From: Cryptomeria japonica
Taxonomy: Eukaryota > Streptophyta > Pinopsida > Cupressales > Cupressaceae
Length of the DNA: 64,000 bases
Direction: 5' to 3'
Assembly: GCF_030272615.1 (NCBI RefSeq)
Contig: NC_081414.1
Coordinates: 520,368,185 to 520,432,184 of the forward strand
Positions 46,038-55,626 of the stretch are shown here, in pieces. A program made the translations under genes and the position numbers. The notes under the pieces were generated by a model. It searched no databases, was not told the origin of the DNA, and was given only the letters and a program-made list of their open reading frames with translations. The stretch's first letter is position 1. Every line of letters begins with the position of its first letter.

Positions 46038-46078
46038 TAGTCCTCTTTTGCAGAAGTTTAACAGCTAGAGGAGATCCA

Positions 46079-49000
46079 ATGTCTACTAACTATTTCAGGA
46101 AGGACAGTCCTAAACTTGATGGAACCAATTATGGAATATGAAAGATCATAATGGAGAAACATTTGAATTGTATTGGAAAGGACATCTAGGAATTTACAAA
46201 GAATGGCTATACTTCTCTTACTCCCAGTTAGCCTAATCCACCTACCTTAGGAAAAGATGAGGAAAATGATTGCAAAGTAAGAGAAGCACTTTTGAGTGCA
46301 TTATCAAATCAGTAAATCATGGGATTATCATATAGGTCTACTGCTAAAGCGATTGGGGTTCATTTGGAAACACTGAATGAAGGAGATTCCATAGTCAAAA
46401 TTGCAAAACTTGAAAGCTTTTGGGTCAGGTATGAAAATCTGAAAATGGAAGAAGATGAAAGGATTTCTGCTTTTATGGAAAGAGTTAATGAAATGTTTTT
46501 GGGTATTAAATGTTTTGGAGGAACCTTAAGTGAAGATGAAATTGTTTCAAAAGTTTTAAGAGGATTGCCACTAGCATATAAAATGAAGGTTACTGCTATA
46601 AATGAGTTGAGAACAATGCCTAATACATCAGTAACTAGGGATACATTGATTGGAAAATTTTTAGCTTTTGAAATTGAGGAATTTGGTCTTGTTTCTATTA
46701 TAAAGACTAATTTAGTTTTTAATACATCAACATCCTCTGCACCATCATTTGACAAGTTTGATTGGAAAGCCTTTTATGCAAGAGAACTTGAGGAAAGCAA
46801 GAGAGAAAATGAAGAACTTGAAGCACTATTTGCAAGAAAAATGCCTAAAGGTCCAGTTGGCAGTAAGTATGAAGGTAAATCACCCTTTAAATGCTTTAAC
46901 TATAATAAGATTGGTCATATGGCTTCTAGATGCCCTGATAGACATGCTAGACTAAGAGAAGAAGCTAGGAGAACATACAAGCCTAACCCTGAATATCAGA
47001 GATACAGATTTAAGAAGAATAAAGATAAATCTTGTTATCTTGTTGATGAAGGAGTCACTGATGATTCTAATGAAGATCTGGTAGACAATGGATGGATTTT
47101 TGTTGCTATAATAGAAGATCAACTGGCACCTATTTCTCAATAGGTAGAATAGGCCCTGGCAACTAAAATTGAAGTTAAAGATGAATGGATCATTGATTTA
47201 GGATGTTCACATCACATGACTGGTGATAAAGGTAAATTCTTGAACTTTTAGGAATATATTGGAGGCTTAGTAGGATTTGGAGATGACAAAGCTTGTTTGA
47301 TCAAAGGAAAAGGTACAATATCTCTTGATGGTAAGCATAATACTAACAATGTTTACTATGTAGAAGGTTTAAAGCATAATCTTTTGAGTGTTGGTCAATT
47401 AGTTGAGAAAGGATTTCAGTTACAATTCAATAATGGTAAATGCAAAATTATGAACAGAACTGGTTTGGAAATTACAACCGATAATCAAACTAGAGGCAAA
47501 ATATTTCATTTGAATAACAATGAAAAGACATGCTTGATTGCACACATTGATGAAAGTTGGCTATGGCATAAGAGACTCTGTCATGTAAATTTTGATTGCA
47601 TGGTAAAAATTAGTACTACTAAGGTAGCTAGAGATTTACCTAAGATTGTTAAACCTCACAATCCGGTATGTAAGGAATGTCAATTTGGAAAACAAGTTAG
47701 AGCAATTTTTAAAAGTATTTCAGAAAAATCCAATAATGCTCTTGACTTAATTCATATTGATTTATGTGGTCCAGCTAGAACTAAAAGTTTGCAAGGTGAT
47801 AGATATTTCATGATAATCATTGATGACTATTCTAGAATGTGTTGGGTTACTTTTCTCATAGAAAAATCAAAAGCACTTAGGAAGTTCAAAAGATTCAAAG
47901 AAATGGTAGAGAATGAAACCAGCAAGAAAATCAAATGTCTGAGATCAGATCAAGGAGGAGAATTTACATCTAAGGAATTTAATGAATTCTACAAAGTGAA
48001 TGGAATCAAAAGACAGTTATCAACACCCCGGACACCACATCAGAATGGAGTTGTAGAAAGGAAAAATAGAACTATCTTGGATGCAGCTAGAAGTATGTTA
48101 TCAAAAGAAAATCTACCACATGTATATTGGAGAGAGGTAGTAAGCACAATGGTCTAAACATTCAACAAAGTTCATATCCAAGGTGAAACCGGTAAGACCC
48201 CTCATGAACTATGGTTTGGCATTACTCCTACTCTTAAATATTTAAGAATATTTGGAAGTAAATGCTATATTAGAAGAGATGAGTATATTGGAAAATTTGA
48301 TCCTAGAAGTGATGAAGGAATATTTCTTGGTTATTCATCTAAGAGCAAGACATATAGATGTTTTAACAAAATATTGCAGAAAATTGTCAAGAGTACAAAT
48401 GTGAAGATTGATGAACAGTTTAGAGGAACTTCAAGGTATATAGACTCTGAACCGGCAACAAACATACTAACAAATGAACCTACATTGAACCCACCGGTAC
48501 AGAATGAAGATCCAGTTACATCGGTATCATCTGAAAATTCCACTATAACTGAGGAACAACAATAAACAAAGACACCTCGGTATGTAAGACTAAATCACTT
48601 TGAAGATCAGATAATTGGAAGCAAGTATAAAGGAGTTATGACAAGAGGAAGACTGGAAAATGAAGAGGTATGTCTTATTTCTCAAATTGAACCATCATCA
48701 ATTAATGAGGCATGTGAAGATAAACATTGGATTAAAGCTATGGAAGAAGAATTAGAGCAAATTGAGAAGAATAACAAATGGACATTAGCTCCTCGGCCTA
48801 AAGAAAAAAATGTGATTGGAACAAAATGGGTATTTTGAAACAAACTTAATGAAGATGGTAAGGTAATCAGAAATAAAGCAAGACTAGTGTGTAAGGGATA
48901 TTCTTAGAAAGAAGGAATTGATTATAATGAAACCTTTGCACCGATAGCTAGAATTGAAGCAGTCAGACTATTCCTGGCTTTTGCAGCATACAAAAACTAC

Positions 49001-50051
49001 AAAGTATATCAAATGGATATTAAATGTGCATTTCTGAATGGAGATCTTGAAGAAGAAGTTTACATTGAGCAACTTGATGGATTTTCTCTGATAGATAACA
49101 AAGATATGGTTTACAGGTTAAGAAAAGCTTTGTATGAGTTGAAACAAGCTCCAAGAGCGTGGTATGCTAGATTGGATAAGTATCTTTTAAAGATTGGATT
49201 TTCTAAAGGTAATGCTGATAGCAACTTATACTATAAAGTGACTAATGATGACATCTTGGTTATAGAAGTTTTTGTTGATGATATAATCTTTGGAGGAGAA
49301 GATGGACTATGTAAAGACTTTTCTATTGAAATGGAGCAAGAATTTGAAATGTCTATGATTGGAGAAATAAAATTCTTTTTAGGATTGCAGATTTCATAGA
49401 CTGATAAACATATATTGTTGAGTCAATCCAAGTACTTGAAGGAGTTACTAAAGAAATTTGGGTTGGAAAACTCTAAACCGGTAAGCACACCTATGACTAC
49501 AAATGAAAAATTATCACTAAGGGATGAATCTACACCTATTAATCTGACTAGGTACAAATCTATGATAGGAGGTTTACTGTATTTGACAGAAACCAAACCT
49601 GATATCATGAATGTAGTATGTATTGTTTCAAGATTTCAAATTAATCCTAAAGAAAATCATGAATCAGTAGTAAAAAGGATTTTCTGGTACTTAAAAGGCA
49701 CTACAAATCTTGGTTTATGGTATCCTAGAGATAAGAACTTTGAATTATGTGCATACATAGATGCAAATTGGGCAGGAGATGTAGATGATAGAAAAAGCAC
49801 CACCGGTGGAGCATTTTTTCTTGGCAGGAGATTAATTTCTTGGTTGAGTAAGAAACAAAGTTGTACATCTTTATCAACAGCAGAATCAGAATATGTTGCA
49901 GCAACAACTAACTGTACACAGGTATTATGGCTTAAGCAAATGTTGAAGGACATAAAGGTAAAATTCAAGGAACCTATAACTATCTATTGTGATAACACTG
50001 CAGCAATTGATATATTTAAGAATCTGGCATTACATTCTAAAACCAAATATG
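46079..50051 (+). pseudogene. copia IV gag-pol polyprotein, 11 stops, no frameshift
   Basis: Start ATG 46079 follows the PBS by 41 bp. Gag (46079-47140) has the UBN2 core (E-S-F-W-V-R-Y-E-N-L-K, L-S-E-D-E-I-V-S-K-V-L-R-G-L-P) and a knuckle C-F-N-Y-N-K-I-G-H...C-P with Tyr at the second cysteine. Protease has D-L-G at 47194, where D-S-G is needed. Integrase (about 47550-48160) has H..H..C..C and a full triad (I-D-L-C-G-P, R-S-D-Q-G-G-E-F, N-G-V-V-E-R-K-N). RT shows M-D-I-K-C-A-F-L-N-G and F-V-D-D at about 49270; RNase H shows D-R-K-S-T-T-G and S-T-A-E-S-E-Y. Stops at 46139, 46187, 46313, 47141, 47150, 47249, 48155, 48563, 48836, 48905 and 49397. Several fall at conserved Gln, Arg or Trp positions one transition away. 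Confidence 0.88.
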
Positions 50052-50621
50052 TGTCATGCCTAAACTTTTAGGAAAAAATGAAATAATTTTTTTTTTAAAA
50101 TACCCTAATAAAATCAATTAAGCTAAAATAAAAATGCAATAATTAAGTCTTGTCTTATCTATGTTGAATACCCTCCAACTAAAGTTAATCTAAACAACTA
50201 AATCAAGAATGTGGAATAATAACTCTCCAAAGGTATCATTATCATTTCTTTAATTAATATATTAATTTAAACAAATAAGCTTTAACTAATTTGTCAAGAG
50301 ATATTAACAATCTCAAATAACATTTAATGCTCTAGAAATGATTAAATTAATGCTAGCACTTAGATTATTGAATTTAAATAATTACTTAAGCTAATGTAAA
50401 TAAAGCGACTAGATTCGACGATAGGATTAATTAAAACATTAATAACATTTGCCTAAGGTAATTTGTACCCTGAAATGCCCAAATTTCATTTCTTGCAACT
50501 ATATTAAAAAAAAATAACACATTAAAGGATACCTAAAATAATCCCCTAAGGTTAAATATACACAAAAGTCTTTTATAATTCCCCATTAAAATAAATCTTT
50601 GAGAAGAATTATATTTAAACA

Positions 50622-50653
<32 letters not shown>
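50622..50653 (+). repeat. microsatellite (CT)n(AT)n
   Basis: CT repeated about nine times, then AT about seven times. Confidence 0.9.
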
Positions 50654-50939
50654 GGCAAAGAATTAATTGATTTAGAACAAAAATGATAAAATAAAACTAT
50701 AAAACCTTGAACTACATAACTAAAATACACTAGGGGATTACCCTTTTCAAATTTGAAAAAGGGTTTCCCCCCCTTTTACTTACTTTAATACTTAAATATG
50801 TCCATGCAACCTAATTAAAATTTTATAAAAGAAAAACTATCTATTCCATTCTTATCTATGTTACAGAGGCTAACCCTAACCCAAAAATTTGGGTTAGGGC
50901 GCCCTTGTTATACTTTTTTTTTTCTTTGCGTGCGTGCTA

Positions 50940-51245
50940 TGCAGGTTCATGACAGAGGCAGATCTACCGAGCAACGACGGCAAGCTTCATGCAGTGGCTG
51001 CGAGGGTTAAGTGGCGGTGGTGGAGGACCACGCAGGGGGCTCCCCATAGGGAAGGCCGTAAACATGCTGCTCACAACACGGCTGCTGCTGCCACTATGGG
51101 GCACCCCCCACAGTGGATGGCCAAAGCCGCCCGTGCTATGGGTTGTGGCCCATAGTGTGGTTGCGGCCACCGCTAGGGGTCACCGCCCATAGCGTGGGCC
51201 GACTGCCCTACGGGTTAACCTACAGGAGCCAGGGGCCATGGTTAT
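50940..51245. repeat. GC-rich island with inverted CCCATAG / CTATGGG boxes
   Basis: About 300 bp of high GC inside AT-rich DNA. CCCCATAGGG, CACTATGGGG, GCTATGGGTT, GCCCATAGTG and CCCATAGCGTGGG occur within 180 bp in both orientations. The open frames over it are short and unlike any protein I know. A GGGTTAGGG hairpin lies just before, at 50876-50902. Confidence 0.6.
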
Positions 51246-52042
51246 GATATTTTTATTTTTTTTGTTTTTTGTTTTTTGGTATATATTTAAAATGCAAAAA
51301 AAATATATTTCTGCAGTTATATATTTCCAAAAAGATTACCAGGCTGATAATATAATGGAATAAAATATGTAGTCTCATATATATACATATATATACACAC
51401 ACACACTTAAGCAATCTATTTTTCTGTTTAGATGATGATGCAGTTATATTAAAAATATGATTGTCTGAAGGCAATAGAACAACACTAACATCAGTTCCTT
51501 TTTTTTTTGTGCATAAGAAAATAAAATCCACTAAGCATATAGACTAATTAGATTTCCCTTTTCTTTTGCATTCAAACTATTTTTACCAGATCAAAATAAG
51601 TGTATTTCTTTCTCTTAGTATTTCAAAGTAACTTTAGAGTTAGATTTTTTTTTTTTCTAGATTCATTTTTTGCAATATTTTTAAGAAATAAAATGACAGA
51701 TTTAAATGATTTACAACAACATTTAAAAAGCCTAGAAATACCTTAAAAACATTTAAAATGCAAATTATTATTCTTACAATCCAAATAACTAGGACTAAAT
51801 GTTATTTCTAGCTTGCAATACTTAGACTTTTCTTTGAAATAAATTTACATATCTTTCTATATTACCTGCATTATTTAAGAGGGAAAAATGACAGGTTCAA
51901 TATAAACGACAACAGCATTAACATAGTTTCATTAGGCTATTTCTCCTAGTTAATTAAGCACAAAGAGATCGAATATATTTCTTTAAATTTCCACAAATGA
52001 AAGTAATAGATTTTACTCATACTATAGAAACTTAACCCCAAA

Positions 52043-52044
<2 letters not shown>

Positions 52045-52114
<70 letters not shown>

Positions 52115-52116
52115 TT
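52045..52116 (+). repeat. microsatellite (AC)32(AT)4
   Basis: Perfect AC run 52045-52108, then ATATATAT. Confidence 0.97.
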
Positions 52117-54288
52117 GCAATAACAACTTAACAAGGAATACTTTCTTTAAATAATATTTAGGATTCAATATTGTCAACATTACAAATGGGTGAGATACCC
52201 AACTAGTCTCTCATTCCTATTAAATGAGGACTTTAAATAAAGTGAATAGATTTCTTTTTCAAAATAAATACAACATGTAACTTTTCATTTACATTTCTGC
52301 AACTAAAATATAATATCCCATTCCCTAATCTTTTTCTGAAACACAAGTAAAACCAACAACCCCTAGCTTGTCTTTTCTTTTATTTCCCAAGCAACCTGCA
52401 TATAAATCATAAGGCTATGACCATGGAGAGCTCACCTCCCAGCCTAGGCTTACTAGAAGCCACCCCCGAGCTTGGAGAACCAGGCCCTAGATAGGTTACA
52501 CTCAAGCAAACACAAGAAGCAAGGGAAAACAAAACTCAACAAGCACTTTCTCATCCAAGGCTAAACTTCATCGCAAAATGTGATGTTTTTACAAGGGTGG
52601 AAGTGGACCAAATACCTTGAGGAGACTGCAAGAATGGTAGATCACAAGCCATCTCATGGCAACCAAAATACAACATAAGTCCATTAACCCCACATCCTTA
52701 TGCCCCCCAAGGCATACATGCCATACTTTCTCCCCTTATGACCCCTAAATGCATAAACAAGGCTATGCAGCAAGGCTCTCACAAACATCCCTTGAGATCA
52801 CTCTCATAATGAGAGCCTCTCACTCTAAGGTTGTCAAACTCATTCCACCCCCAAGACAATGCCTTGGATACTCCCAACACAAGAAAAATGCATAAAAGAA
52901 ATAAAAGGAAGATCACATAATCTTTCACAAAGGAATTACAAGGAAACAACATTTACATACAAGCAATCTTTTAAACATAAATATACAACATGAAAGGAAT
53001 AAGATGAACCAACCTTCAATCTGCCCAAAGGTTTGCTACAACTAATTTGAGGAAGAGCAGCCCAATTCCACAATTCTTTCCTCCAACACTTAGCTGAAAT
53101 TCTATCCTAAAACTATTCTTTTCAAAATTCTAAGATCTCCAAAGATGGAGAGTGGGTGATTAACTCACTAAGTCCCTAATCCTTGCCTAAGAAGGCTTCT
53201 CTTACTCTTCCCAACCCCTTGGATAGAGTGAGAGTTCCCATTGGTTGGTCTTCCCAACCTCTTACAGGTTGCTAAAACTGGAAAGAGAAAAGGTAAGAGA
53301 AGGTGGGGAAGAGAAACTGACACAAGAAAGGAAGGTTATCTATCCTAGGAGGAACCTTCTAAGATGAATTTTCGCTCATCTTGGGAAAACCACTTTTTGA
53401 GGTGACTAAACAATCACATGTTTAAAAATACCCCTAACCCATAGATATACCCTATGGACCTTTGGAAAAACCCTTAAACTAACCCTAGGAGTCCATTTGA
53501 CCTCTTAGAAACCCATCTGAAGTTAACCTACGGGTCAAACCTGAGTTGACCACTCCCAAGACTCTCTACCCAAGGAAAATTTGGGACCACACTCAAATGT
53601 TTGAAAAGGGCTTTGGTTGAAACAAACTCCCTCCAAGAGACAAGTCAAACTCAAGACACTAATCAGCACATGTGTCAAGTGACACAATAAAATAGATTAC
53701 AAATTTACACATGGAAATTGTCTCTTGTTGGATTTAAACAAATTAATAAATACACTTTAACACACATGCAAAATTTACTTTCATGAATAAAACACGATAC
53801 ATGCGGGGTGTTGTCTCTCCAAATAGACAACCCTTGGTTTTACAAACATACATAGGTCTAGGTTTGATTCTCCATAATGTTTCCATGGTCACATGGATAA
53901 TTTTCCTACGCATCTCAATTACACATTAGTGATTCCAATTAACCTCATATAATATTAAACACATGAATAAGAATACACATCAAACACTCTGCATACAATT
54001 GACATTAAACAAATCAATACATATTATATCCAAATAAATCCACATAAACAATTATCATAATCCTCATAATTTTGATCCATATATAAGATATGCATTCCTA
54101 TTTCTATCATCATAATAAAGTCCCGCAAATCTAATAATGACATACATCATCTCAAAGTTATCCTATTCTAGAATCATATAAAGTTCTATATCCATAATGC
54201 ATAGAAATGAAGCATCAATATACATCAATGTTATCCAAATCATGGAATCATATAAGTTCTAAATCCAGGGTCAGTGCAAGAAGATGAG

Positions 54289-54312
54289 TCCACTTTTTGG
54301 CCAAAAAGTGGA
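54289..54312. repeat. perfect 24-bp palindrome near the left end of element VI
   Basis: TCCACTTTTTGG followed by its exact reverse complement, about 20 bp inside the terminus. Copy 1 has a related GTGGACACTTTTTTT at 15356-15370. Confidence 0.9.
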
Positions 54313-54535
54313 AGTGTTTTCCCTATTTTTCAGATTTTGTCTCACTTGAGCATAAATTTTGAAACACTTAGAGATTGAATCTTGGAAAAAGTTAGTAATA
54401 TAAAAGATACCTCTCTGAGTGTACTTTTCAAATATGTAATTTATTTTAATACCCACATAATAAAAAATAACTTTTTGAATGGAGTTCTAAAAACTATGTT
54501 TTAAAAATGCTTGTTTCAGGACCATACCATGCATG

Positions 54536-54732
54536 TGTACGACCCACACTTTTTGACACAATTAAAATTATTTTCTCAAACCGTTTTGCGAAATGGTTTG
54601 CAACACACTGAAGATTTATGAGCATATTTTTCTATATTTTTTTTACAAATATTTTTTTTTAAATTAATTTTTTAATGGCCGTAATTATCTTTTTAAAAAT
54701 TTGACATGTACGACCCACATAATTTGACGTAA
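54536..54732 (+). repeat. subterminal direct repeat TGTACGACCCACA
   Basis: GTGTACGACCCACACTTTTTGAC at 54536 onward and ATGTACGACCCACATAATTTGAC at 54705 onward, about 169 bp apart. Compare the GTACGC/GCACGTACA boxes of copy 1. Confidence 0.7.
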
Positions 54733-55139
54733 ACTTAGCATTTTTTGAATTTTTTTTTTTTTAAATTGAAAAGAATTGTGTGTAGATTGATGACATATAA
54801 TTTTTTTTTCAAAATTCATTAAAATAAATAAGTTATTAAATTAACAATATTAGTTAATATTTCAAATTTATGAACCTGATTTAGTATAAATTAAATGAAA
54901 AATAGTTAAAATAATCAATTTTTAAATTAATTTACATATTTAGAATCTAGACAGTATAATCTGAAATGGGTTTCAATTTCGTATAAAAATTCTCTGATTA
55001 GAGGCACGTAAACTATTTCATTTCATCATATTTGTGCTTTCATTCATGGAGCTTTGAATTTGTAGGTTCATGTCTCGGGTGTGGCCATCCCAGGCCTATC
55101 CCGGGCCTAATCCCGAGGCAAGTGGCGGGTTGTGAATTC

Positions 55140-55450
55140 AAATTTTGCATAACGGGCCCCTATTTTATAAATGGGGGCCCATTTCGAAAACGGGGGCCCA
55201 TTTCATTTTTTGCCCGTTGGATTTAACAACTGGCCCCCATTATTAAAAACGGGGGCCCGTTATTTAAATAACGGGCCACTGTTTTTAATAACGGGGGCCC
55301 ATTATTTAAATAATGGGCCCCCGTTATTAAAATGGGGACCCGTTATTTAAATAACGGGCCCCCGTTATTTAAACGGGGACCCGTTATTTAAATAACGGGC
55401 CCCCGTTATTTAAACGGGGACCCGTTATTTAAATAACGGGCCCCCGTTTC
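55140..55450 (+). repeat. tandem array of nested palindromes, period 41 bp
   Basis: GGGGGCCC and CGTTATTTAAATAACG (itself a 16-bp perfect palindrome) alternate. The last units, 55340-55446, are exact copies with a 41-bp step (anchors 55355, 55396, 55437); earlier ones are degenerate. Every unit is self-complementary, so the array can form many hairpins. It lies 180 bp upstream of the transposase ATG. Confidence 0.9.
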
Positions 55451-55626
55451 TAAATAACTATTACTATAAAAAAAAAGATAGATTGCATTGATTTACCACA
55501 CTATCATTGAAATCCGTACTGACAAAGATTTTTTACATCATTTGGCAGTACTTTTTAATATTGTTTACATGATTTTTTGAAGAACTCAGTAAAAAGACAT
55601 TATTTTTTGAAGACGAGTTTGTAAAA

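Larger units (their letters stand above)
44964..50051 (+). mobile_element. copia IV, full gag-pol frame, 3' end cut off by element V
   Basis: Plus-strand element: LTR 44964-46022, PBS, then one continuous gag-pol reading frame to 50051, where RNase H is interrupted at K-T-K-Y by TGTCATGCC. The 3' LTR is not in the window. Order gag, protease, integrase, RT, RNase H is copia. No frameshift is seen in almost 4 kb, so it is far younger than copia I. Confidence 0.88.
50052..54266. mobile_element. element V, unclassified, probable LTR-type insertion in copia IV
   Basis: Copia IV RNase H stops abruptly at TGTCATGCCTAAAC, a TG start with the look of a plant LTR. Preceding ATATG (50047-50051) is the candidate duplication. 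4.2 kb follow without any ORF of note, PBS or polypurine tract that I can find. Contents: AT-rich DNA, microsatellites, a GC-rich island at 50940-51245 and a moderately complex stretch at 52400-53600. The other end is hidden behind element VI and the window edge, so neither strand nor superfamily can be given. Confidence 0.5.

Noticed and set aside
50876-50902. AACCCTAACCC and GGGTTAGGG, telomere-like
   Set aside because: Only one short hairpin of about 26 bp, not an array of the plant telomere unit.
50934-51192. Overlapping ORFs of 67-73 codons on both strands in the GC-rich island
   Set aside because: High GC makes stop codons rare; no protein features.
54267-55030. Reading element VI as part of element V
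   Set aside because: The AGGGTCAGTGCAAGAAGATG end matches the proven termini of copy 1, and the transposase follows in the same arrangement.
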